From contig JAUXXN010000394.1 of the NCBI GenBank assembly GCA_030684755.1, positions 1 to 14,124 on the forward strand: a stretch of 14,124 bases of DNA. Direction: 5' to 3'. Made by a program: the position numbers and the translations under genes. The notes below the pieces were generated by a model. The model was not told the origin of the DNA. It made no database searches and worked only from the letters and a program-made list of their open reading frames with translations. This DNA comes from Hydrogenophaga sp. Its GTDB lineage: Bacteria; Pseudomonadota; Gammaproteobacteria; Burkholderiales; Burkholderiaceae_C. Below are positions 7,118-13,989 of this stretch, piece after piece (positions within the stretch are counted from its first letter, which is position 1; every line of letters begins with the position of its first letter).

Positions 7118-8365
7118 ATGCACACCATTCATCATCCCTCGGCACCCCTCCCGTTAAGCCTGCTTACCACGCCCCCCTTCCTGAGTCATGGCGTGTTGCA
7201 TTTTCCAGTCAGCTACATGCGGGGGGGCACCTCCACGGGGGTCATCATCTGGGGTCCGCACTTGGCTCCCCTGGCCGATGTGAAGGAAGAGATCCTCCGC
7301 AAGATCATGGGCGTTCCCGACGAGGGCGAGCTCAAGGGCAACAGACAGATCACCGGTCTGGGGCGCGGCCCGGCCACCAGCAACAAAGTGTTCATCATCG
7401 AGCCTGCCGATGGCTCTCAGGCCGACTTCAACAGCACCCTTGCCCAACTGGCGGCGGAAAAATCCGCCATCGACTGGAGTGTCAACTGCGGCAACATGTC
7501 GGCCGCCATTCCGCTGTTCCTGCTGAACAACGGTTTGGTGACTGCGGGGAACCCCCTTACGCACATACGGGTATTCAACACCAACACCGGGGTGGTGACC
7601 GACTGCCGGGTTCCCACGCCCGATGGCCTGCCGACAATACCCGCTGACACGGCCATTCCCGGCGTGTATGGCCGGTTTCCGGGCGTGGAGCTGAGCCTGA
7701 GAGACCCGGTGGGCTCCAAGACCGGGCAGCTCCTGCCCACTGGGCAGGTGCGCGACACCTTCGACGGTATCGAGGTCAGTTGTGTGGATGTTGCTGTACC
7801 CATGGTGATCATTCGAGCCGATGCCGTGGGCATGCGTGGCGACGAATCGGTGGCAAGCCTGAATGCCCATGCACCGCTCAAAGAAAGACTGCGTTCCATC
7901 TGGGTGCAGGCCGGCCTGGCGATGCAACTCAAGAAGAAGGGCATTTCCATGACCGCCGACGAATTGGCCTCCAGCGAAACCGTGCCCAAGGTCTGTCTGG
8001 TCTCCAGTCCCACACAGGGCGGACACATCTCGGTGCGCTACTTCACGCCCCAGGAGTCGCATGCGTCGCTGGCCGTCACGGGCGGTTGCTGTCTGGCCAC
8101 GGCCTGCCTGATTCCGGGCACCACCGCACACGAAGTGGCCACCAGCCTTGAGCCCTTGTCAGCCAACAATGCGCAGTGTGAGGTTTCCATGGAAAACCCG
8201 GCAGGCATCTTGCGGGCCCGCGTCTTCGGCAGGCGCCTTGCCGACGGTGGCTTTGCATTCCCCTGGGTGGCCTACGAGCGCAATGCCCAACTTTATCTGG
8301 ACGGCCATTTCAGAATCCACCAGCCCTCGGCGCGGCTCGTGGAGCAGGTCACTGCCATGACTTGA
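7118..8365 (+). CDS. PrpF-family isomerase (aconitate / methylaconitate isomerase or 4-oxalomesaconate tautomerase type)
   Basis: A 415-residue cytoplasmic protein of the PrpF family, which shifts double bonds or cis/trans geometry in unsaturated tricarboxylates. The fold is two diaminopimelate-epimerase-like halves. Visible marks are SYMRGGTSTG (32-41), GRGPATSNK (82-90), SVNCGNMSAAIP (121-132) and, in the second half, AVTGGCCLATACL. K90 and C124 line up with the active-site Lys and Cys reported for Shewanella PrpF (offset of 17 for both, from memory). The first motif has Thr at 40 where most family members have Lys (MRGGTSKG). The N-terminus carries about 25 extra low-complexity residues. 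AGGAGA at 7108-7113 precedes the ATG. With tcuAB and the PcaB-like lyase nearby, cis- to trans-aconitate isomerisation, as by fungal Adi1 of this family, is the favoured role; 4-oxalomesaconate tautomerase is less likely because no gallate genes are present. Confidence 0.88.
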   Translation: MHTIHHPSAPLPLSLLTTPPFLSHGVLHFPVSYMRGGTSTGVIIWGPHLAPLADVKEEILRKIMGVPDEGELKGNRQITGLGRGPATSNKVFIIEPADGSQADFNSTLAQLAAEKSAIDWSVNCGNMSAAIPLFLLNNGLVTAGNPLTHIRVFNTNTGVVTDCRVPTPDGLPTIPADTAIPGVYGRFPGVELSLRDPVGSKTGQLLPTGQVRDTFDGIEVSCVDVAVPMVIIRADAVGMRGDESVASLNAHAPLKERLRSIWVQAGLAMQLKKKGISMTADELASSETVPKVCLVSSPTQGGHISVRYFTPQESHASLAVTGGCCLATACLIPGTTAHEVATSLEPLSANNAQCEVSMENPAGILRARVFGRRLADGGFAFPWVAYERNAQLYLDGHFRIHQPSARLVEQVTAMT

Positions 8366-8396
8366 CAAACTCGGAAAAAAACATTTAGCCAACCCC

Positions 8397-8409
8397 TGTG
8401 AAGTTCACA
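8397..8409. promoter_or_regulatory. Perfect 13-base inverted repeat next to the ribosome site of the dehydrogenase gene
   Basis: TGTGAAGTTCACA is a perfect 6-1-6 palindrome that ends one base before the ribosome site AAGGAGA (8410-8416) of the gene starting at 8423. It is too compact for the usual CRP spacing (TGTGA-N6-TCACA). It could be an operator for an unlinked regulator or a small hairpin near the start. There is no T-run, so it is not a terminator. Confidence 0.35.
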
Positions 8410-8422
8410 AAGGAGACACAAC

Positions 8423-9382
8423 ATGAAAATCGCCATCCTGGAAGACTATCAAGACGCCGTACGCAAACTCCCCTGCTTCGCGCTGCTTGATGGACATGAG
8501 GTCGATGTTTTCACCGATCCCCTGAGCGAAGACGAAATGGTCCAGCGACTCGCCGATCACGAAGCGCTCGTGCTGATCCGGGAGCGCACGAACATCACCG
8601 CCTCCTTGCTGGCGCGACTGCCCAGGCTCAGACTCATCTCCCAGACCGGTAAGGTCAGCGGCCATGTGGACGTTGAAGAAGCGCAGCGCCGGGGTGTCAC
8701 CGTGATGGAAGGTGTGGGCGACCCCACCGCACCAGCGGAACTCACCTGGGCCTTGCTGATGTCCGCCTACCGGCGCATACCCCAGTATGTGGCGCATATG
8801 AAGGCGGGACATTGGCAGATGGTTTCTGCAGATCCCGCGCACAACCTCATTGGACGTGCCGTCAAGGGTGATGTGCTGGGCATCTGGGGCTACGGAAAAA
8901 TCGGGCAACGCATGGCCCGCTACGGCAAGGCCTTCGACATGGAGGTCCTCGTCTGGGGCCGCGAGGCCAGTCGGGACAAGGCCCTGGCCGATGGCCTTCG
9001 GGTGGCCGAATCCAAGGAAGCGTTCTTCCGGCAGGCCGACATCGTCAGCCTGCACCTGCGTCTGAACGACGCCACCCGGGAAATCGTGAAAGCCAGCGAC
9101 CTGGCCCAGATGAAGCCGACAGCGTTGCTCGTCAACACCAGCCGCTCGGAACTGATCGAGACGGGTGCGTTGCTGGCGGCTTTGACCCGTGGCCAACCGG
9201 GCCATGCCGCGCTGGACGTGTTCGACCACGAGCCCATCAACCCAAACGACCCCCTGCTGATGCTGGACAACGTGGTCACCACCCCCCATTTGGGCTACGT
9301 GGAGCACAAGGGCTATGAGCTGTATTTTTCGGCGGCGCTGCGCAATGTGTTGGCGTTTGCTGCACGGGATGGCGCTGAATGA
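8423..9382 (+). CDS. D-2-hydroxyacid dehydrogenase, probably NADP-preferring
   Basis: A 319-residue cytoplasmic oxidoreductase of the D-isomer-specific 2-hydroxyacid dehydrogenase family, interconverting a 2-oxo acid and a D-2-hydroxy acid. The catalytic domain surrounds a Rossmann domain with GIWGYGKIGQRMARYG (153-168). The catalytic triad is visible as R241 in NTSRS, E270 in DHEP and H289 in TPHLG. After the second beta strand the sequence is VLVWGREASR, with no acidic residue where NAD-specific members usually have Asp and with nearby Arg, which suggests NADP. It begins 57 bases after the PrpF-like gene behind a clear AAGGAGA ribosome site, and its stop overlaps the GNAT gene by four bases. 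Its substrate is not evident; glyoxylate, hydroxypyruvate or a branched 2-oxo acid are possible. It is not an obvious step in the pathway proposed for the upstream genes. Confidence 0.9.
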   Translation: MKIAILEDYQDAVRKLPCFALLDGHEVDVFTDPLSEDEMVQRLADHEALVLIRERTNITASLLARLPRLRLISQTGKVSGHVDVEEAQRRGVTVMEGVGDPTAPAELTWALLMSAYRRIPQYVAHMKAGHWQMVSADPAHNLIGRAVKGDVLGIWGYGKIGQRMARYGKAFDMEVLVWGREASRDKALADGLRVAESKEAFFRQADIVSLHLRLNDATREIVKASDLAQMKPTALLVNTSRSELIETGALLAALTRGQPGHAALDVFDHEPINPNDPLLMLDNVVTTPHLGYVEHKGYELYFSAALRNVLAFAARDGAE

Positions 9383-9888
9383 GCCACCCCAGGGCAAACA
9401 CAGGGGTCGGCCCCGTGAACTTCCGTCTGGCGACAGCGAAAGACCTGCCGGCCATTGTCGGCATGCTGGTCGACGACCCACTCGGCGCCCAACGCGAGTG
9501 CCTGACCAATCCGCTTGCGCCCGCATATCTGGCGGCGTTTGAGGCTATCGACAAGGATCCGAACAACGAACTGGTGGTGGCCGAAGACCAAGATGGAAAC
9601 GCCATCGCCACGCTCCAGCTGACCTTTACCCCCTACATCACCCACCAAGGGGGCTGGAGAGCCAGCATGGAGGGCGTTCGAGTGGCCAGCCACTTCAGAG
9701 GCATCGGCCTGGGAAGGCAGCTGTTGACCTGGGCCATCGCCAGGGCCCGGCAGCGCCGCTGCCATGTCATCCAGCTCACAACGGACAAGCAGCGCGCTGA
9801 CGCGCAACGCTTCTACGAAACCTTGGGGTTTGTGGCCACACATGAGGGCATGAAGCTCAAGCTCGCGTTGGATCCCGCGAGCATCTGA
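9379..9888 (+). CDS. GNAT family N-acetyltransferase
   Basis: A 169-residue single-domain GNAT protein that would transfer an acetyl group from acetyl-CoA to an amine. The acetyl-CoA pyrophosphate loop is RGIGLGRQLL (107-116), matching R/QxxGxG/A. AQRFYETLGF (142-151) is the usual C-terminal motif with Y146 as the likely general acid. The ATG at 9379 overlaps the dehydrogenase stop as ATGA, giving tight coupling. A GTG at 9415, giving the start of NFRLATAKD, is an alternative that would remove 12 poorly conserved residues. The acceptor is unknown: small molecule, peptide or protein. Its coupling to the dehydrogenase is the only clue to its job. Confidence 0.88.
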   Translation: MSHPRANTGVGPVNFRLATAKDLPAIVGMLVDDPLGAQRECLTNPLAPAYLAAFEAIDKDPNNELVVAEDQDGNAIATLQLTFTPYITHQGGWRASMEGVRVASHFRGIGLGRQLLTWAIARARQRRCHVIQLTTDKQRADAQRFYETLGFVATHEGMKLKLALDPASI

Positions 9889-9897
9889 TGCTATCGA

Positions 9898-9913
9898 CCA
9901 AGGGTGGCCTTGG
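9898..9913 (+). other. Short hairpin between the GNAT and AbrB-family genes
   Basis: CCAAGG, a GTGG loop and CCTTGG form a perfect 6-bp stem nine bases after the GNAT stop. No T-run follows, so it is not a simple intrinsic terminator. It may slow RNA decay or be chance. The GTG in its loop (9904) could open the next reading frame but is an unlikely start. Confidence 0.25.
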
Positions 9914-9948
9914 GACTGATCCGTTGTCTCCAATTCCGGACATTGCAC

Positions 9949-10989
9949 ATGCCCCTTCATCTGATACCGCGCTCGGGAACACTGGCCTTGGCTCTCCTGG
10001 GGGCTGGACTGTTTTACTTCCTGGGTCTGCCACTGCCTTTCCTGTTCGGGCCCATGACGGCCTGCTTGCTTGCAGCACTTGCAGGGGCACGTCTCAAAGG
10101 GATGGGTACCGTCTCGACCGCGGCACGGACGATTCTGGGCGTCGCCATCGGCGCCTCGATCACGCCAGAGATCGTGGCCCGCATCCCACAGATGCTTGGC
10201 AGCGTGGCTCTGGTGCCACTTTATGTGGCATTGATCGGCCTGGTGGGTGTGCCGTTTTTTCGACGCCTCGGTTATGACCCCGCCACGGCTTGGTATGCGG
10301 CCATGCCCGGGGGGTTGCCGGACATGGTGGCATTCGGCAAAGAGGCCGGTGGCGATGCCCGTGCACTGGCGCTGATCCATGCAACCCGGATGCTGATCAT
10401 TGTGACCGTGGCGCCGATCATTCTGACCCTGCTGTATGGTGCCACCCTGACCGGTGCTTTGGGCGAGCCTGCGCGCAACCTGCCTCCAATCGAATTGGCC
10501 TTGATGGCGGCAGCCGCGGTGATCGGCTGGAAGGGGGGCGAGAGAATCGGTCTCTTTGGCGCGTCGATCCTGGGACCCATGATCATCTCGGCGGCGCTGT
10601 CACTGGGCGGATTCATCCACTCACGCCCACCGGTCGAGGCCATCCTGGTTGCTCAGGTGTTCATCGGCCTGGGGATCGGGGTGCAATACGTGGGTGTGAC
10701 CGTGCGCGAATTACGTGGCTTCATCGTCTCAGGGATCTTGTTCGTCGCCCTGCTGGCCCTGCTGGCTGCGGCTTTCACCGAAATCGTGACCCTGTCGGGC
10801 CTGGCCAAACCAGTTGAAGGATTCTTGGCTTTTGCACCTGGAGGCCAAGCAGAGATGACTGTTTTGGCACTGGCCGCCGGTGCAGACCTGGGCTTCGTGA
10901 TCCTGCACCACGTGACACGAGTGGTGACGGTGATTCTGGGTGCTCCGGTCGCAGCGAGGTGGGCAGGAATCAGGAAGCACAAGCAATGA
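9949..10989 (+). CDS. AbrB-family integral membrane protein (duplicated AbrB domain), putative transporter
   Basis: A polytopic inner-membrane protein of 346 residues from the ATG at 9949; the frame also allows a GTG at 9904 adding 15 residues. The internal duplication of the family is visible: LFGPM (32-36) matches ILGPM (207-211), and PGGLPDM (120-126) matches PGGQAEM (297-303). HHVTR (320-324) is the usual end motif. About nine to ten hydrophobic segments cover the chain. It is not related to the DNA-binding AbrB of Bacillus. Members are sometimes misnamed ammonia monooxygenase; E. coli AbrB is linked to aidB expression and no transport substrate is firmly established. Here it ends the accessory gene run, 60 bases after the GNAT gene. 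A role in uptake or export of a pathway acid is only inference. Confidence 0.85.
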   Translation: MPLHLIPRSGTLALALLGAGLFYFLGLPLPFLFGPMTACLLAALAGARLKGMGTVSTAARTILGVAIGASITPEIVARIPQMLGSVALVPLYVALIGLVGVPFFRRLGYDPATAWYAAMPGGLPDMVAFGKEAGGDARALALIHATRMLIIVTVAPIILTLLYGATLTGALGEPARNLPPIELALMAAAAVIGWKGGERIGLFGASILGPMIISAALSLGGFIHSRPPVEAILVAQVFIGLGIGVQYVGVTVRELRGFIVSGILFVALLALLAAAFTEIVTLSGLAKPVEGFLAFAPGGQAEMTVLALAAGADLGFVILHHVTRVVTVILGAPVAARWAGIRKHKQ

Positions 10990-11276
10990 CCCGTAGGTTC
11001 ATCCGCTGCGCCTCTTCTTCGCGGTGCCGCTTGCACGATTCCGACCACGGCCAAAAATGGGACGTATGCAGCCCCTTTGCCCTAAGGTAAGCCCTTTCTC
11101 GGTCAGGTATAGGTGGCAGTGGATTTTGATATGTGGGTGTGTTGATTTCCAAGCAATTCTGACCCGAGGGGGTGGCGGTGTTCTCCTTGAACTTGCCGCT
11201 ACTTTGGCGCCGACTGCGTGGGCATCAGCGCCGCGCATGAGAGTCCAGGCGCTTTATCCGTCAAAATCGGAGGGCC
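10990..11276. other. Intergenic gap (287 bases) between accessory and core genes
   Basis: No convincing gene, terminator or strong promoter is visible. A reading frame of 87 codons from 11024 crosses it, but it has no clear ribosome site and no recognisable domain. The AT-richer stretch around 11085-11165 differs in base use from its surroundings and may be an old mobile-element end. TGACCCG occurs at both 10987-10993 and 11160-11166. GGAGG at 11269-11273 serves the next gene. Confidence 0.5.
11076..11166 (-). mobile_element. Possible decayed end of an IS21-like insertion sequence
   Basis: Read on the - strand, the stretch begins GGGTCAGAATTGCTTGGAAA (from 11165 leftwards) and continues into a TCAACA motif. 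This resembles the GGGTCA plus GGAAATCAACA repeats I recall from ends of IS21-family elements. No transposase gene or matching second end is present. The recognition is from memory and weak. Confidence 0.25.
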
Positions 11277-11912
11277 ATGAAAAATGAACCCCCTGTTTTT
11301 TCGTCTGGATCGCCCGCTGGCGGCCCTGCCTCCAACTTTTTGCAGTCCTTGCTGGGTGCGATAAGACCGCCCGAATGGGTGGTGGATGAGTTGCAGAACC
11401 GCATCGTGCTGTTCCTCAACCATGTGTTGATGCAAGAAAAAGCCGCTCAAGACCGTTTGCGGCGCCAAAAAGGCAAGCCCGTGAAGATGCAATGGGGCGA
11501 ATTCCACCTCACGCTCACGCCCACCGCCGCAGGCTTGCTGGAGCGTGCCGCGTCCGATGCCGTGCCCGAACTGCGGGTCACGTTGATCCAGACCTCGCCG
11601 CTGGCTCTGGCCCAAACCGTGCTAACGGGTGACAAACCCGGCGTGGACATCCAGGGCGATGTGCAACTTGCTGCCGAAGTGGCTTGGCTGGTGGACAACG
11701 TGCGATGGGATCCCGAAGAGGATCTGTCGCGTTTTGTCGGCGATGGACCGGCCCACACCCTGAGCCGTTTTGCCCGCATGGCAGCTCAGGCCGTCAAATC
11801 GTTTGTGGCGCGCAAACCCCCGGGCTTTCCCCGTTCACCTTTCGCATCGACCCCACCCGCACCCGTCGCCACCCCGAGAGCGGCGCCCGGTGCCGACGGA
11901 ACCGCCCCATGA
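11277..11912 (+). CDS. ubiJ: Ubiquinone biosynthesis accessory factor UbiJ (SCP2 domain)
   Basis: A 211-residue cytoplasmic accessory protein for the late steps of ubiquinone synthesis, where its SCP2 lipid-binding domain is thought to present hydrophobic intermediates to the Ubi enzymes. The SCP2-like region runs from about residue 30 to 125. Diagnostic for UbiJ is the following helical block, [20 protein letters not shown] (133-152), then [16 protein letters not shown] (153-168). The last 30 residues are a Pro/Ala-rich tail. The ATG follows GGAGG at 11269-11273. Its stop overlaps the ubiB start by four bases (ATGA), as expected for the conserved ubiJ-ubiB pair. In many proteobacteria ubiE precedes ubiJ; here an AbrB-family gene stands upstream instead, so the accessory block may have been placed between them. 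Confidence 0.85.
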   Translation: MKNEPPVFSSGSPAGGPASNFLQSLLGAIRPPEWVVDELQNRIVLFLNHVLMQEKAAQDRLRRQKGKPVKMQWGEFHLTLTPTAAGLLERAASDAVPELRVTLIQTSPLALAQTVLTGDKPGVDIQGDVQLAAEVAWLVDNVRWDPEEDLSRFVGDGPAHTLSRFARMAAQAVKSFVARKPPGFPRSPFASTPPAPVATPRAAPGADGTAP

Positions 11913-13474
11913 GTCGTTTGTTTCGCGGCGCTTTCATTGTCTGGGTGGTGTTGCGCTATGGGCTGGACGAGTTGGTGCTCTCCAGCTTTCGGGGCCGGGG
12001 CATTCGGCTGCTGACACGCATTGTTTCCATTGGGCGCAACCTGGACGCACCGCGCGGCCAGCGCCTGCGCGAGGCGCTGGAGCGGTTGGGCCCTATTTTT
12101 GTGAAATTCGGCCAGGTGCTGTCTACCCGGCGCGACCTGTTGCCGCCCGACATTGCCGACGAGCTCGCCCGACTTCAAGACCGGGTGCCACCGTTTTCCA
12201 GTGCCGTGGCGGTGGCCACTATCGAGCGTGCCTTTGGCAAGCCGCTGGACGCGGTTTTCTCACACTTCGAGCAGGTGCCGGTGGCCAGCGCGTCTATTGC
12301 CCAGGTGCACTTTGCCACCCTGCGCGATGGTCGTCACGGTGGGCGCGAGGTGGCGGTGAAGGTGCTTCGACCCAACATGCTGCCAGTGATCGACAAAGAC
12401 CTGAGCCTCATGCGCATGATGGCTGGCTGGGTGGATGCGCTGTCGTCGGACGGCAAGCGCCTGAAACCCAAAGAGGTGGTGGCCGAGTTCGACAAATACC
12501 TGCACGACGAACTGGACCTGGTGCGCGAAGCCGCCAATTCGGCTCAGCTGCGGCGCAACATGCAGGGCTTGGACTTGGTGCTGATCCCCGAAATGTTCTG
12601 GGACTATTGCCATACCGAAGTGATGGTGATGGAGCGCATGCACGGTCTGCCCATCAACAAGGTGGACGAGTTGCGTCGCCTGGGGGTGGATATTCCTAAG
12701 CTGGCGCGCGATGGCGTCACGATCTTCTTCACCCAGGTGTTTCGCGACGGTTTCTTTCACGCCGACATGCACCCCGGGAACATCCAGGTCAGCGTGGCCC
12801 CAGACACGTTTGGACGCTACATTTCGCTTGATTTCGGCATTGTCGGCACTCTGACCGAGTTCGACAAAGAATATTTGGCGCAAAACTTCACCGCTTTTTT
12901 CCGGCGAGATTACAAGCGCGTGGCCGAGTTGCATGTGGAAAGCGGTTGGGTGCCCGCCGACACCCGCATTGACGAACTGGAGTCGGCCATCCGTGCTGTG
13001 TGCGAACCGTATTTCGACCGGCCCTTGAAAGAAATTTCGCTCGGCATGGTGCTGATGCGTTTATTTCAAACTTCGCGCCGTTTTCAAGTCGAAATACAGC
13101 CGCAGCTGGTGTTGCTGCAAAAAACACTGCTCAACATCGAAGGCCTGGGCCGCGACCTAGACCCGGAGCTGGACCTGTGGAACACGGCCAAGCCGTTCCT
13201 GGAAACCTGGATGGTGGAGCAGGTGGGCCCGAAGAAGCTGCTGGAGCAGCTCAAGGCCGAGGCACCGCAATACGCCAAACTGCTACCTGCGCTGCCGCGC
13301 CTGCTGCACGACTATTTGCAGCACAAACCCCACGAAATGCGCCGTGAACTCGAGAGCTTGTTGACGGAGCAACGACGCACCAACCGCCTCTTGCAAGCCA
13401 TTTTGTCTGGCGGACTGGGCTTTTTGCTGGGCCTGCTGGTGATGCAGTTGCTGGTACGCGTGCGCCTGTGGTGA
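11909..13474 (+). CDS. ubiB: UbiB, atypical ABC1/ADCK-family kinase-like protein of ubiquinone biosynthesis
   Basis: A 521-residue member of the UbiB/ABC1/COQ8 family (E. coli UbiB is 546), an ATPase thought to help extract or present lipid intermediates to the Ubi complex. Visible marks are KFGQ (66-69), which blocks the usual kinase site, the Ala-rich nucleotide loop ASASIAQVH (126-134), the ATP-binding Lys in VAVKVLRP (K151), HADMHPGN (284-291, catalytic-loop Asp and Asn) and DFG (308-310, metal-binding Asp). The C-terminal hydrophobic stretch from about 494 to 516 anchors it in the membrane. The frame stays open back to 11684 inside ubiJ, but the ATG at 11909 overlapping the ubiJ stop gives the family N-terminus. 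All key residues are intact, so it should be functional. Confidence 0.93.
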   Translation: MSRLFRGAFIVWVVLRYGLDELVLSSFRGRGIRLLTRIVSIGRNLDAPRGQRLREALERLGPIFVKFGQVLSTRRDLLPPDIADELARLQDRVPPFSSAVAVATIERAFGKPLDAVFSHFEQVPVASASIAQVHFATLRDGRHGGREVAVKVLRPNMLPVIDKDLSLMRMMAGWVDALSSDGKRLKPKEVVAEFDKYLHDELDLVREAANSAQLRRNMQGLDLVLIPEMFWDYCHTEVMVMERMHGLPINKVDELRRLGVDIPKLARDGVTIFFTQVFRDGFFHADMHPGNIQVSVAPDTFGRYISLDFGIVGTLTEFDKEYLAQNFTAFFRRDYKRVAELHVESGWVPADTRIDELESAIRAVCEPYFDRPLKEISLGMVLMRLFQTSRRFQVEIQPQLVLLQKTLLNIEGLGRDLDPELDLWNTAKPFLETWMVEQVGPKKLLEQLKAEAPQYAKLLPALPRLLHDYLQHKPHEMRRELESLLTEQRRTNRLLQAILSGGLGFLLGLLVMQLLVRVRLW

Positions 13475-13524
13475 GAGCATGAAAACGGCTTGACAGGTGG
13501 ACATGCAACAACTGCACCCCAATT

Positions 13525-13530
13525 TATAAT
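13525..13530 (+). promoter_or_regulatory. Consensus -10 box upstream of the fmdB-family gene
   Basis: TATAAT matches the sigma-70 -10 box in all six bases, about 100 bases before the ATG of the FmdB-family gene. No good -35 lies at 16-18 bases. A perfect TTGACA at 13490-13495 is 29 bases away, too far to pair. A promoter here is likely because the gap separates ubiB from the next two genes. Confidence 0.5.
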
Positions 13531-13555
13531 GTCGGGTTTCGTTCGAGTTCCCTCC

Positions 13556-13571
13556 AAGGAGCGTCTGTGTG
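13556..13571 (+). promoter_or_regulatory. Strong ribosome site before an in-frame GTG upstream of the fmdB-family ATG
   Basis: AAGGAG (13556-13561) is followed by seven bases and GTG (13569-13571). The GTG is in frame with the FmdB-family protein 20 codons upstream of its ATG, and no stop intervenes. It could start an extended form, although the family normally begins at MPIY. Confidence 0.35.
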
Positions 13572-13585
13572 GCCTTTGGCCGCAG

Positions 13586-13599
13586 CGTTCTGCAGAACG
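13586..13599. promoter_or_regulatory. Perfect 14-base palindrome in the leader of the fmdB-family gene
   Basis: CGTTCTGCAGAACG is fully self-complementary and lies about 60 bases downstream of the -10 box and 30 bases before the ATG at 13629. It does not fit the LexA consensus. It may be an operator or chance. Confidence 0.25.
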
Positions 13600-13628
13600 A
13601 CTTCAAAGTCCATTCACAGGTTCACGTC

Positions 13629-13979
13629 ATGCCCATCTATGCCTACAAGTGCGAGTCCTGCGGCCATGCCAAGGACGTGTTGCAAAAAATGTCCGATGAC
13701 CCGCTGAGCGTTTGCCCCGCCTGTGGTCAGCCCAGCTTTCGCAAACAGCTGACTGCGGCCGGTTTTCAGCTCAAGGGCTCAGGCTGGTACGTCACCGATT
13801 TCCGTGGTGGCAACACCGCAGCGCCAGCGGCGGCGGATGGCTCCGCGCAGACAGCAGAGAGCGCCCCCAAGCCAGCGGCTGATTCGGCAGCAGCTGGTGT
13901 TGCGCCTGCTTCGGCCCCTGCACCGGCTGCTGCGCCTGCACCCGCCCCCGCCTCTGGTTCGACACCGACATCGACCTGA
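13629..13979 (+). CDS. FmdB-family zinc ribbon protein
   Basis: A small protein of 116 residues with the FmdB/CxxC_CxxC_SSSS regulatory domain. It begins MPIYAYKCESCG, the near-invariant start of this family, and carries paired CxxC motifs (C8/C11 and C29/C32) that should bind one zinc. KGSGWYVTDF is the second family mark. The rest, from about residue 65, is a low-complexity Ala/Pro/Ser tail made by GCx/CCx codon runs. Function is not well established; the name comes from a regulator-like protein of the formamidase operon in Methylophilus. The ATG at 13629 is chosen because the family starts there, although its own ribosome site is poor compared with the one for the in-frame GTG at 13569. 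It sits between ubiB and a DUF502 gene, probably transcribed from the -10 box at 13525. Confidence 0.88.
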   Translation: MPIYAYKCESCGHAKDVLQKMSDDPLSVCPACGQPSFRKQLTAAGFQLKGSGWYVTDFRGGNTAAPAAADGSAQTAESAPKPAADSAAAGVAPASAPAPAAAPAPAPASGSTPTST

Positions 13980-13989
13980 GAATCCTCGG

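Noticed and set aside
7154..8131. A 325-codon - strand open frame opposite the PrpF-like gene
   Set aside because: Shadow of a strongly supported gene; no domain features and no plausible ribosome site.
8362..8390. TTGACA at the end of the PrpF-like gene as a promoter
   Set aside because: A 17-base spacer leads to TTAGCC, a poor -10 box; mentioned only as context for the palindrome.
8405..9526. A 373-codon - strand open frame opposite the dehydrogenase and GNAT genes
   Set aside because: Same shadow effect; the + strand proteins have complete family motifs.
11024..11287. An 87-codon + strand open frame in the gap before ubiJ
   Set aside because: No ribosome site, no domain, unusual composition, and it runs into the ubiJ start. 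More likely non-coding or element debris.
13490..13530. TTGACA paired with TATAAT as a textbook promoter
   Set aside because: The spacing is 29 bases, far above the usual 16-18, so only the -10 box is reported.
13901..13976. GC-rich repeats in the fmdB tail as a tandem repeat array
   Set aside because: They are imperfect runs of Ala and Pro codons encoding a low-complexity tail, not a regular repeat unit.
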